In this document: positions 44,096-52,720 of the stretch, piece by piece
How positions within the stretch are numbered: the first letter of the stretch is position 1
How the letters are laid out: each line of letters starts with the position of its first letter
Source of the DNA: UBA12567 sp964598425
GTDB lineage: Bacteria; Planctomycetota; Phycisphaerae; Phycisphaerales; SM1A02
NCBI GenBank assembly: GCA_964598425.1
Contig: CAZRBV010000010.1
Span: 1-64,000, forward strand
DNA: 64,000 nucleotides
Reading direction: 5' to 3'
Notes under the pieces: model-generated
Told to the model about the DNA's origin: nothing
Database searches by the model: none
What the model saw: only the letters and a program-made list of their open reading frames with translations
Made by a program: the position numbers and the translations under genes

Positions 44096-46534
44096 ATGCG
44101 ACATCTTTCAGTCGTGGCTGCAGCAGCAGTCACTATTGGTGCCCTTGCGGGCGATATCGATGTGAACCTTCAAAATGTACTGGACCGGACACCGGCCGAT
44201 GATCAGGTCGGCATGCTGGTGTACCTGACGCATCAGGCGGACGTTGCCACCCTGGAGGGGCAGATGCTGGCCGATCGACTTGCCCGCCGTGACAGGCACG
44301 CCGCAGTCGTGACCGCGCTCCAGCAGGCAGCGACTCATGGTCAGGCCGACGTGCTCGATTGGATTGATGCCCAACCCAAGACCGCCATTTCGGAGGTCAC
44401 GCCGTTCTGGATCACAAGCGTGATCGCGTTGAAGGCGACCCCGGCGGCAGCAGCTTCGCTGGTCGATCGGCAGGACGTCGCACTTGCCACGCTCGACTAT
44501 GGAATCGAATTGATCGAGCCTGCCGCTGGCGATGGCGTCCCAACCGACACGACAAACGCCCGCGGCGGCCCGGAGCAAGGGCTGATTTCCATCGGGGCTC
44601 CAGACGTATGGGCCATGGGCTACACCGGGCAAGGCGTCGTCGTGTCCAACATGGACACGGGCGTACACGGTTCTCACGAAGCTCTTGCCAGTCGCTGGCG
44701 AGGGCTCAACCCGTTGTATGACGGACACCCCGAGTGGGCGTTCTACGACCCATACACGGGCAACCACAGTTTCCCCTTTGACAGTGGCTCTCACGGCACC
44801 CACACCATGGGCACCGTGTGTGGTGGCTCGCCCGGCAACCAGATTGGTGTCGCCCCCGGCGCCGAGTGGATCGCTGCAGCCCCAATCGATCGATACACGA
44901 TTGAGCAGACTGTCTCTGATGCCATTCTGTCCTTCCAGTGGCTCGCGGACCCGGACGGAAACCCGCTGACCAGCTTCGATGTGCCTCACACGAATTCGAA
45001 CTCGTGGGGACTCGTGACATCGCACGGGTATCCCGAGTGTGACCAGACATTCTGGTCCTTCATCGACAACTGCGAAGCCGCGGGCGTGATTGTGCTCTTC
45101 TCTGCTGGCAATGAGGGGTCGAGCGGCCTCCGCCGTCCCGGCGATCGGGCGCTTGATGACTTCCGCAACATGGCCGTGGCAGCAACGGACCCCTATAGCG
45201 GCGACTCGATTGCGAGCTTCTCATCGCGCGGTCCAACCAACTGCACCAGTAACGGCAGCAGCGCGATCAAACCGGACATCGCTGCACCGGGCGTGGATAC
45301 CTATTCCAGCGTTCCCGGTGGGTATTCCTCCTACAGCGGAACGTCCATGGCATCGCCGCACGTCAATGGCGTGATGGCGCTCATGCTCTCGGCCAACCAG
45401 GACCTCAGCAGTGAACAGGTCAAGCAGATCATCTATGACACTGCGATTGAGAAGGGGCCGGTCGGAAAGGACAATGACTTCGGATACGGCCTGATCGATG
45501 CCGTCGCCGCAGTCGAATCGGCGCTTTCAACCGTCAGTTTGACGATTGACTATCCGGACGGGCGACCCGTATTCATCGACCCCAATGGCGGAACTGAAAT
45601 TGCGATCACGATCGGCGGCAATGTTGCGCCGCTGTCCGGGAGCGGTGTGTTGCACTGGACTGCAGGCACCGACTCGGGCGAAGAGACGATGAGCGACGTG
45701 CCCGGAGGCATGGTCGGCACGTTCCCCGCCTTCGACTGCGGCGCAGCGGTCAGTTGGTGGATCAGCGTCGAGAGCGTAGACGGCGACTTCGTGAGCAGTC
45801 CATATGGTGCTCCCGATGACGCGTGGTCTTCCGACGCATGGAGCGGTATTGATATCAGTTTCGAAGATGACTTCAACAGCGATCTCGGCTGGGATGTTGT
45901 CGCTGGGGCAGGGACCGGAAACTGGATTCGCGCCACGCCATCTGGCAATGGCGGCGCCCGGTGTGACAATGCAACCGATGCCGACGGCTCGGGCATGTGC
46001 TACGTCTCAGGGAACGCCTATGACGAGGACATCGATGACGGCTCGACGACCCTGACCGGCCCCACCATGGATGGTGGACAAGGCGGAACCGTGCGTTATT
46101 CCCGTTGGTACAACAATGGTTCCACGTGTGGTGGTGCCGATCCGCAGAACGACATCTTCGTCGTGGACATCAGTGATGATGGTGGCGCGTCGTGGACCGA
46201 ACTGGAAACAGTCGGTCCTGCCGGAGGCGAAGTCAGCGGAGGCTGGTTCCACATTGAGTGGGACCTTGATTCGATCCCGGGCATCACGCCGTCGGATTCG
46301 ATTCGCCTGCGGTTTACGGCTTCGGACCTCAATGACCCATCGGTCGTTGAGGCCGCCGTTGATGCCATCAGCATCGAGCAGAAGTACTGCGATGAAATCG
46401 AGTGCCCTGGCGATCTGAATGGTGACGGCGTTGTCAATGTTGATGACATTCTGGAAGCCGTGGCCGGCTACGGCACGGTCTACGATGTCGATGACATTCT
46501 GATCGCACTTGAGAACTACGGTTCATCCTGCTGA
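44096..46534 (+). CDS. secreted subtilisin-family (S8) protease with dockerin-type anchor
   Basis: An 812-residue exoenzyme with a short signal peptide (MRHLSVVAAAAVTIGALAG) and a propeptide-like region. The catalytic domain has D187 in NMDTGVHGSH, H233 in SGSHGTHTMG, the oxyanion Asn in NSNSWG and S417 in YSGTSMASPH. Beta-sandwich modules follow (about 510-760). The C-terminal dockerin-like tail is GDLNGDGVVNVDDILEAVAG, then GTVYDVDDILIALENYG and SSC. In the second unit the calcium loop is reduced, as in two other proteins of the window. GAGGAG precedes the ATG. A strong terminator follows. The product likely degrades peptides at the cell surface. Confidence 0.95.
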   Translation: MRHLSVVAAAAVTIGALAGDIDVNLQNVLDRTPADDQVGMLVYLTHQADVATLEGQMLADRLARRDRHAAVVTALQQAATHGQADVLDWIDAQPKTAISEVTPFWITSVIALKATPAAAASLVDRQDVALATLDYGIELIEPAAGDGVPTDTTNARGGPEQGLISIGAPDVWAMGYTGQGVVVSNMDTGVHGSHEALASRWRGLNPLYDGHPEWAFYDPYTGNHSFPFDSGSHGTHTMGTVCGGSPGNQIGVAPGAEWIAAAPIDRYTIEQTVSDAILSFQWLADPDGNPLTSFDVPHTNSNSWGLVTSHGYPECDQTFWSFIDNCEAAGVIVLFSAGNEGSSGLRRPGDRALDDFRNMAVAATDPYSGDSIASFSSRGPTNCTSNGSSAIKPDIAAPGVDTYSSVPGGYSSYSGTSMASPHVNGVMALMLSANQDLSSEQVKQIIYDTAIEKGPVGKDNDFGYGLIDAVAAVESALSTVSLTIDYPDGRPVFIDPNGGTEIAITIGGNVAPLSGSGVLHWTAGTDSGEETMSDVPGGMVGTFPAFDCGAAVSWWISVESVDGDFVSSPYGAPDDAWSSDAWSGIDISFEDDFNSDLGWDVVAGAGTGNWIRATPSGNGGARCDNATDADGSGMCYVSGNAYDEDIDDGSTTLTGPTMDGGQGGTVRYSRWYNNGSTCGGADPQNDIFVVDISDDGGASWTELETVGPAGGEVSGGWFHIEWDLDSIPGITPSDSIRLRFTASDLNDPSVVEAAVDAISIEQKYCDEIECPGDLNGDGVVNVDDILEAVAGYGTVYDVDDILIALENYGSSC

Positions 46535-46544
46535 TCGGCTCACG

Positions 46545-46591
46545 GCCCCTCCGCCTCGGCAGTGCCGTGGCGGAGGGGCTTGTTCTTTTTT
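46545..46591 (+). terminator. rho-independent terminator of the subtilase gene
   Basis: GCCCCTCCGCC pairs with GGCGGAGGGGC and is followed by TTGTTCTTTTTT, 11 bases after the stop codon. Confidence 0.9.
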
Positions 46592-46624
46592 CAGCTTCTC
46601 GAGGTGGGCGTGTATCCTGACGCC

Positions 46625-47158
46625 GTGGCCATCAACATCGGCATCCTGACTGTCTCGGACCGCGCCAGCCGCGGCGAGTACGAGGACCGGGGCGGCCCTG
46701 CGGTGGTGTCCTGGCTGACCGCGGCACTCGCCGTGGACTGGACGCCGGTGTTGCTGATCGTTCCCGATGAGCCAGATCAGATCGAGGCTGCGTTGCGGTC
46801 AATGTGTGATGATGACGCGTGCGCCCTCGTGTTGACGACTGGAGGAACCGGTCCGGCTCTCCGGGATGTAACCCCAGAGGCGACCGAGAACGTGTGCCAC
46901 CGAATGCTGCCCGGGTTTGGCGAATGCATGCGGGCGGCGTCGCTCAGAGTTGTTCCAACTGCGATTCTCTCTCGGCAGGTTGCGGGAACGCGGGGGGCTT
47001 CACTCATCATCAATCTGCCAGGCAATCCCTCCGCTGTTGCGGATTGTCTGGAGGCTGTCTTCCCGGCGGTCCCGTACTGCATCGATCTCATCGGTGGACC
47101 CCGGCTTGAGACACATGCTGACGTGTGCGGCTCCTTTCGGCCAAAGCATGCTCGCTGA
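46625..47158 (+). CDS. mogA: MogA/MoaB-family molybdopterin adenylyltransferase
   Basis: A 177-residue protein of the MoCF-binding fold, with INIGILTVSDRASRGEYEDR at the start, the ligand-binding TTGGTGPALRDVTPEA and the closing NLPGNPSAVADCLEAV. It adenylylates molybdopterin before molybdate insertion, in the cytoplasm. The start is taken as a GTG at 46625 just before the conserved strand; GTG at 46610 is possible, and an upstream start inside the terminator is unlikely. Other molybdenum cofactor genes are not in the window. sufE follows 24 bases downstream. Confidence 0.9.
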   Translation: MAINIGILTVSDRASRGEYEDRGGPAVVSWLTAALAVDWTPVLLIVPDEPDQIEAALRSMCDDDACALVLTTGGTGPALRDVTPEATENVCHRMLPGFGECMRAASLRVVPTAILSRQVAGTRGASLIINLPGNPSAVADCLEAVFPAVPYCIDLIGGPRLETHADVCGSFRPKHAR

Positions 47159-47182
47159 GCCGCCGCACTACCATGCCCCTCA

Positions 47183-47605
47183 ATGTCCACCACGCTGCCA
47201 GACATTTCGGAGGTCGAGGAGGCATTTGCCTTTCTTGATGACTGGGAGGATCGCTATCGGTACATCATGGATCTCGGGCAGAAACTCCCGGAGATGCCAG
47301 GCGATGAGCAGTGTGAAGACAATCTGGTCCGGGGCTGTCAGAGCACGGTCTGGGTGTCGCTTCGCAATGATGATGGAACGGTTCGAGTCAACGCTGAGAG
47401 TGACAGCCAGCTGGTGAAGGGGCTGGCGGCGATAGTCGTGATTGCCATTTCAGGGCTGTCGCCGCAAGAGATTCTCAACTTTGATCTGGAGGCGCTCTTT
47501 CAGCGGCTGCGGCTTCACGATCATCTCAGCCCGACTCGAAGCAACGGCCTGCACGGCATGGTGCGGCAGGTTCGCTCGCGGGCTGCCGCGCTGACTTTGG
47601 CCTGA
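47183..47605 (+). CDS. sufE: SufE family Fe-S cluster assembly protein
   Basis: A 140-residue sulfur-acceptor protein that receives persulfide sulfur from a SufS-type cysteine desulfurase. The active-site cysteine is C52 in NLVRGCQSTVWV. The preceding helix WEDRYRYIMDLGQKLPEMP and later SGLSPQEILNFDLEALF and SPTRSNGLHGMV match the family. Length is normal. The desulfurase and the suf operon are not in the window. It lies between mogA and an APC permease on the same strand. Confidence 0.94.
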   Translation: MSTTLPDISEVEEAFAFLDDWEDRYRYIMDLGQKLPEMPGDEQCEDNLVRGCQSTVWVSLRNDDGTVRVNAESDSQLVKGLAAIVVIAISGLSPQEILNFDLEALFQRLRLHDHLSPTRSNGLHGMVRQVRSRAAALTLA

Positions 47606-47664
47606 GAACACCCGAACGCTCATTCTCCGACGAGTGACCCCGCACCTGCGGGCGGGCTGATACC

Positions 47665-49128
47665 GTGTCGCTCATGCACGGCGGCGCCAAGCGATCTCGA
47701 CCAATTTCACTCTTCGTTCTCGCGATGATGAATACGGCGGTTGTCGTCGGTCTTGAGGGATTGCCCGAAGTCGGCTCGTTCGGCCTTCCGCTCATCATCT
47801 ACTACGCCGTCTTCACGTTGATCTTCTTCCTGCCGGTCGGCCTCGTCGCAGCTGAGCTCGGCGTGGGGTGGCCGCATGATGGTGGCATCTACCGTTGGAT
47901 TCGAGAAGCGCTGGGCGAGCGGTGGGCCTTTGTGGGGACATGGTGCCAGTGGGTGCAGATTCTGATCTGGTACCCCACAGTCCTTGCCGTGTGCGCGGTG
48001 TCGCTTGCCTATGCATTTGACCCATCGCTCAAGCAGGCCGGCCTCTTCATGGTGTTGACAAGTCTGGCGGTGTTCTGGGTTGCAACGCTCGTGAACTTCA
48101 AAGGGCTGCACTTCAGCGGGTGGCTCACAACGGCGTTCCTCTACCTCGGCACCTTGTTGCCAGTCGGTCTCGCAATTGCTCTTGCCATCTGGTGGATTGG
48201 AACCGGGGGGGAGTCGGCGATTCCGTTGACGTGGTCCGCCATGGTCCCTCGAATCGACTCGATCGGTGAAGTGGTCGGTATCGCGGCGATTTTCTCGTTC
48301 TTGTCCGGGCTGGAAGTCAACGCGGTGCACTTTCGCCACGTCACGAACCCACAAAAATCAATTCCCCGATCGCTTCTCGTGTCCGGACTGCTGGTGCTGA
48401 CGATCTCTGTGCTTGGCGCGCTCAGTGTTGCCGTGCTCGTTCCGGTTTCAGAGATTGACCTCGCCTCGGGGACGCTGCAGGTCTTTGACCACGTACTCAA
48501 TCCGCTTGGGGTCGGTTGGATCGTGCGGGTGCTGGCGATCCTCGCGCTTGCTGGGATGGTGGGTCACATCATGGTCTGGGTGATCGGGCCAACCGAATCG
48601 CTGCGAGTTGCTGCCGATGACGGGCTGATCCCACCGGCGTTTCAGCGGACAACGGTGGGGGGAGCGCCTCGCAACGTCATGTTGTTGCAGGCAGTGGTTG
48701 TTTCTGTTCTGTGCCTTCTGATGTTGTTCTTCGATGTCAATCGAGTCTTCTATTTTCTGACGATTGCGTCGGCTCAGATCTACCTCGTGATGTACTTCCT
48801 CATGTTCGTCTCGGTCATCGTCCTCCGCGTCGCGCAGCCCGACGTCCCGCGGGCATTCATGATTCCGGGCGGGCTGCCTGGTCTGTTTCTGGTTGCTGGC
48901 GGTGGGGGACTCGCCGCAATCGCGGGCATCGTCATCATGTTCTGGCCGCCAAGTACCGAGGACATGGCGATGAGCGGCATGTGGTTTACGCTTCCGCTGC
49001 TGGCAACGTTTTTCGTGCTCGTCGCGATTCCGCTGGTGCTCTACTCGTTCCGGAACCCCGAATGGAAGGGGCGTCCCGGCATGCCTGGCACCGACGAGAC
49101 CGCAAGCTCATGGAAGCGGGCGGACTGA
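47665..49128 (+). CDS. APC-family amino acid permease
   Basis: A 487-residue protein with about twelve membrane helices. The N-terminal MNTAVVVGLEGLPEVGSFG and the following WPHDGGIYRWIREALGERW resemble the glutamate/GABA antiporter branch (YjeM/GadC-like) of the APC superfamily, where the helix-1 break and PxGGxYxW motif bind the substrate. The start is a GTG at 47665, or the ATG three codons later. No strong ribosome site is seen. The substrate remains a guess from the family. Confidence 0.9.
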   Translation: MSLMHGGAKRSRPISLFVLAMMNTAVVVGLEGLPEVGSFGLPLIIYYAVFTLIFFLPVGLVAAELGVGWPHDGGIYRWIREALGERWAFVGTWCQWVQILIWYPTVLAVCAVSLAYAFDPSLKQAGLFMVLTSLAVFWVATLVNFKGLHFSGWLTTAFLYLGTLLPVGLAIALAIWWIGTGGESAIPLTWSAMVPRIDSIGEVVGIAAIFSFLSGLEVNAVHFRHVTNPQKSIPRSLLVSGLLVLTISVLGALSVAVLVPVSEIDLASGTLQVFDHVLNPLGVGWIVRVLAILALAGMVGHIMVWVIGPTESLRVAADDGLIPPAFQRTTVGGAPRNVMLLQAVVVSVLCLLMLFFDVNRVFYFLTIASAQIYLVMYFLMFVSVIVLRVAQPDVPRAFMIPGGLPGLFLVAGGGGLAAIAGIVIMFWPPSTEDMAMSGMWFTLPLLATFFVLVAIPLVLYSFRNPEWKGRPGMPGTDETASSWKRAD

Positions 49129-49193
49129 TCCCGAGGCCAACAGGTACGGGCGTACCATGCCGCCCTCAGCACTCGTCGTAGGAGAGACCATCC

Positions 49194-50189
49194 ATGGCAC
49201 GCCCCGTCACGCTCTTCACAGGTCAGTGGGCCGACAGGCCGCTGGCATCCCTCGCCGCGATGGCGGCGGACATGGGATTCGACGGGCTTGAGCTCGCCTG
49301 TTGGGGTGATCACTTTGACGTTGCACGCGCATTGGATGAGCCGGACTATTGCGCAGGCCGCCACGCGCTGCTCGCGGAGCACGGATTGCGGACCTGGTCG
49401 GTCTCGAACCATCTTGTCGGCCAGGCGGTGTGCGACCGCATCGACGCGCGGCATCATCAGATTCTGCCGGATCACATCTGGGGGCACGGTGATCCCGAGG
49501 GTGTGCGGGCACGAGCCGCTGAGGAGATGAAACGGACGGCACAGGCTGCAGCGTCGCTTGGCGTGCCTGTCGTGAATGGCTTCACAGGCTCGTCGATCTG
49601 GCCGGATATCTACTTTTTCCCTCCAACCTCTCCTGAGCAAGTCAAGCAGGGCTACGACGACTTTGCCTGTCGTTGGGGCCCGATCCTTGACGTCTTCAAG
49701 GATGTCGGAGTGAAGTTTGCCCTTGAGGTGCATCCTTCAGAAATCGCGTACGACACCGTGACGGCCGAGACGGCGCTTGAGGCACTCGGACACCACGAAG
49801 CATTTGGTTTCAATTTCGATCCGAGCCATCTCGTGTGGCAGGGCGTTGACCCTGCTCGGTTCATTGATCGGTTCCCGGATCGAATCTTCCACTGTCACAT
49901 GAAGGACGTGAAGGTGACCCTCGATGGTGACGCTGGAATCCTCGGGTCACATCTGCAGTTCGGGGATCCTCGACGCGGCTGGGATTTTGTGAGTGTCGGG
50001 CGGGGCGATGTGGACTTCGATTCCATCATTCGGGCGCTCAACCGGGCCGGATACGACGGCCCGCTCTCCGTCGAATGGGAAGACAGTGGAATGCACCGCG
50101 AGCAGGGGGCAAGGGAGAGTTGTGAGTATGTCCGTGGCGTAGACATCGTGTCGCCGGATCGCGGCTTTGAAGATGCCTTTGGTGATTGA
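49194..50189 (+). CDS. sugar phosphate isomerase/epimerase (xylose isomerase-like TIM barrel)
   Basis: A 331-residue TIM-barrel protein. The start RPVTLFTGQWADRPL, the metal-binding Glu in KFALEVHPSEIAYD, the FNFDPSHLVWQGVDP motif, HCHMKDVK and the terminal SVEWEDSGM are typical of the family. It probably isomerises or epimerises a sugar or inosose derivative in the cytoplasm. TAGGAGAG stands 6 bases before the ATG. The next gene, a ThuA-type secreted protein, starts directly after its stop, so both may act in the same sugar pathway. Confidence 0.93.
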   Translation: MARPVTLFTGQWADRPLASLAAMAADMGFDGLELACWGDHFDVARALDEPDYCAGRHALLAEHGLRTWSVSNHLVGQAVCDRIDARHHQILPDHIWGHGDPEGVRARAAEEMKRTAQAAASLGVPVVNGFTGSSIWPDIYFFPPTSPEQVKQGYDDFACRWGPILDVFKDVGVKFALEVHPSEIAYDTVTAETALEALGHHEAFGFNFDPSHLVWQGVDPARFIDRFPDRIFHCHMKDVKVTLDGDAGILGSHLQFGDPRRGWDFVSVGRGDVDFDSIIRALNRAGYDGPLSVEWEDSGMHREQGARESCEYVRGVDIVSPDRGFEDAFGD

Positions 50190-51560
50190 GTGTTCGCCAT
50201 AGCGTTGAGTGCGGCGATGCTGGCTGGCCCGGACCTACCGGGCGTGCTGATCTTCAGCCGCACGTCGGGGTTCAGGCATGGCTCTATCGAGACAGCCGCC
50301 CAGGCACTTCGTGACATTGGTGCTGACCGGTGGAGGCTCATGACCACCGAGGATCCTTCAATCTTCACGGCAGAGGCGCTCGCCGAGACAGACGTCGTCG
50401 TCTTCCTGAACACGACTGGCGATGTGCTGGACGCCAACCAGCAGGCCGTCATGGCTGCGTGGCTTCGCGGTGGCGGCGGGTGGGTGGGAGTGCATGCGGC
50501 CGCGGACACGGAATACGACTGGCCGTTCTACGGGAAGCTTCTTGGCGGCGGGTGGTTCAAGAGTCACCCCAGCATTCAATCGGCAGATGTTCGAGTGGAG
50601 GACATATCGCATCCGACGCTCTCTCACCTCCCCCCGATCTGGAACCGAGTTGACGAGTGGTACAACTTTATGAAGTCGCCGCGAAGCGACGTTCATGTTC
50701 TTGCGTCGCTCGATGAGTCTTCCTACTCGGGCGGCGCCATGGGCGACCATCCAATTGCATGGACGGTTCCGATCGGCAAGGGGGTTGCGTTCTACACAGG
50801 CCTCGGGCATACCAATGAGAGCTGGAAAGAGCCGGCCTTTCTCGCGCATGTGGCCCGCGCTATTGATTGGACGGCCGGTGATGGATGGATAGAGATGGGA
50901 TCGCTTGACGGGAGAACGTGGGCGCACCGCGCCGGTTGGCGGGCGGCTGGCAGCGCAGTGGGTGCGGGGCGTGGACTCGACGCAGAAGATGGCGACGGCG
51001 TCCTGATCAACACCGCAGGTGGCCATGCAGGTGATCTTGTGAGTCACGCAACGTTCGGCGACTGCGAAGTTGAGATCGAGTTCATGGTTCCGGAGGGCGG
51101 CAACTCCGGTGTGTATCTACAGGGTCGCTACGAAGTGCAGATCCTTGACAGCTTCGGCAAGGCGAAGCCAGGAAGTGGAGATTGCGGAGGCATCTATGAG
51201 CGGTGGGACGAATCTCGATCTCCCAGTGGCTTTGAGGGTGTTCCGCCCCGGGCCAACGCATCGAGGCCCGCAGGCGTTTGGCAGCGGTATCGCATCGTAT
51301 TTCGAGCACCACGGTTTGGTGAGAACGGTGTCAAGGAAGCCAATGCCCGATTTGAACGGGTCACGCACAACGGCATCGTGATTCATGAGGACGTTGAGCT
51401 GCGGGGACCGACTCGTGGTGGACAAGGCGTCGAAGCTGCGGAGGGGCCGCTTCGGCTGCAGGGCGACCATGGGCCGATTGCATACAGAAACCTCAGGGTG
51501 CGGCGCATCGGCCCTGCCGACTCACACGGGGCAGATACCCCACGAGCCGATCACGAGTAG
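50190..51560 (+). CDS. secreted ThuA domain / DUF1080 (3-keto-disaccharide hydrolase-like) fusion
   Basis: A 456-residue protein with a short hydrophobic N-terminus (FAIALSAAMLAGPDLPG). A ThuA-like domain follows (LIFSRTSGFRHGSIETAAQ, GWVGVHAAADTEYDWPFYG, YTGLGHTNESW), to about residue 230. A C-terminal DUF1080 jelly-roll is recognisable from VEIEFMVPEGGNSGVYLQGRY and DCGGIYERWDESR. Such pairs act on oxidised or 3-keto disaccharides in planctomycetes. The GTG start abuts the preceding stop codon. The 3' end overlaps the convergent beta-helix gene by 39 bases. Confidence 0.92.
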   Translation: MFAIALSAAMLAGPDLPGVLIFSRTSGFRHGSIETAAQALRDIGADRWRLMTTEDPSIFTAEALAETDVVVFLNTTGDVLDANQQAVMAAWLRGGGGWVGVHAAADTEYDWPFYGKLLGGGWFKSHPSIQSADVRVEDISHPTLSHLPPIWNRVDEWYNFMKSPRSDVHVLASLDESSYSGGAMGDHPIAWTVPIGKGVAFYTGLGHTNESWKEPAFLAHVARAIDWTAGDGWIEMGSLDGRTWAHRAGWRAAGSAVGAGRGLDAEDGDGVLINTAGGHAGDLVSHATFGDCEVEIEFMVPEGGNSGVYLQGRYEVQILDSFGKAKPGSGDCGGIYERWDESRSPSGFEGVPPRANASRPAGVWQRYRIVFRAPRFGENGVKEANARFERVTHNGIVIHEDVELRGPTRGGQGVEAAEGPLRLQGDHGPIAYRNLRVRRIGPADSHGADTPRADHE

Positions 51561-52478
51561 CAGATCATCGACGTTGACAACCGAGTCGCCCGTAATGTCC
51601 TCGACGCAGACGCAGCCGCCCCACGCGGAGATCACGGCAAGTACGTCATCGACGCCCACTTCGCCGTCAGCGTTGATGTCATGGGCGCACACGGGGCACA
51701 GCACGTTGCCCCCGAAGTCGTCCCAGGTTCCGAGGATGTGATCGGGGGTGTTGTTGCAAAGCGTGGAATTCGAAATGGCGGCATTGGAGCAGTCGCAGCT
51801 CTTGGAGAGCCCCCCTCCGCGGATGCCCGCGGTGTTTCCATCGAAGATGCACCCATCGTGGACACCATTGCTGTCGTTGCCATAGGCAAGCCCGCCACCG
51901 TGCGCATTGGCCGAGTTGTCGATCAACTGGCAGTTCTCCATCACCGGATAGCTGAGGTGATGGATTCTCATGCCGCCACCATCAACCGTCGCCGAATTGT
52001 CCCGCAGTACCACGTTGCGAAATGTCGGGTCGCCTTCCCAGATGCTCACCCCGGCACCAAACTGGGAGCCGCAATCTCGAATGATGCAATCCTCGATCGT
52101 CGGCGATGCGAGGTGAATGTAAATCCCTGCCCCCATTCGCAACTTCTGAAACTCAGTTCCGCCACCCGAATTCGTGATCGTGAAGCCCCGCAGGATGCTC
52201 TGCGCTGTCTCGCCATGCCCGAATACGACTGCCGACGGGGCTGAGCCACCGTGAATCGTTGTGGAGTCCGCCCCATCCCTGCTCTCAACGACGATGTCCT
52301 TGCCCCGGAAGCTGATCCACTCCTGCCACAGGCCTGCTGCAACCGAGATGGTGTCACCACCAGCAGCGGCATTGATGGCCGCCTGAATGGAAGGCTGATC
52401 CTCAGGGACTTGAATCGTCCCGGCTGACAAGGGGGCCGCCAAGGCGAGAATGCCAAAAAAAGCGTTTTTGGGGTCCAT
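51522..52478 (-). CDS. secreted beta-helix protein with two dockerin-type units
   Basis: A 318-residue protein with a signal peptide (MDPKNAFFGILALAAPLSAG). A right-handed beta-helix follows, starting at IQVPEDQPSIQAAINAAAGG with repeats like GGGMRIHHLSYPVMENC. The linker GTWDDFGGNVLCPVC leads to two complete dockerin-like units, HDINADGEVGVDDVLAVISA and ITGDSVVNVDDLLLVIGSWG, ending ICPV. The ATG at 52478 has GGAGG about 11 bases upstream; a longer frame has no signal. A 16-base match to the tRNA-Val 3' end lies just upstream. Role unknown; it is likely cell-surface attached. Confidence 0.9.
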   Translation of the reverse strand: MDPKNAFFGILALAAPLSAGTIQVPEDQPSIQAAINAAAGGDTISVAAGLWQEWISFRGKDIVVESRDGADSTTIHGGSAPSAVVFGHGETAQSILRGFTITNSGGGTEFQKLRMGAGIYIHLASPTIEDCIIRDCGSQFGAGVSIWEGDPTFRNVVLRDNSATVDGGGMRIHHLSYPVMENCQLIDNSANAHGGGLAYGNDSNGVHDGCIFDGNTAGIRGGGLSKSCDCSNAAISNSTLCNNTPDHILGTWDDFGGNVLCPVCAHDINADGEVGVDDVLAVISAWGGCVCVEDITGDSVVNVDDLLLVIGSWGICPV

Positions 52479-52512
52479 ACGCGGGCCTCCATCTGTCCCC
52501 ACAGCCTGTGAG

Positions 52513-52528
52513 CCAGTATGGCCCATTG
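52513..52528. repeat. third exact 16-base match to the tRNA-Val 3' end
   Basis: CCAGTATGGCCCATTG is identical to 27331-27346 and 32228-32243, covering the T-stem 3' strand and acceptor strand. The flanks differ, although GCACAA follows where AACAA follows in the other copies. It lies 35 bases upstream of the beta-helix gene start. Confidence 0.7.
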
Positions 52529-52720
52529 GCACAACCGGAGCAAGGCCCTCCATAGGGATTCTCGCGGTGAAAACGGCCCCGAATCGGTCCACAATCGCCG
52601 GAACCGCCTTTGCCAGATGGCCGAACCGATGTAGTCTGAGAGACACGTTCACGATCATTTGAGGGTACGGCTGTGGGGCGGACGTGCTCGAGGCGTGTAT
52701 CGCAACCAAGGAGAGCAGTC

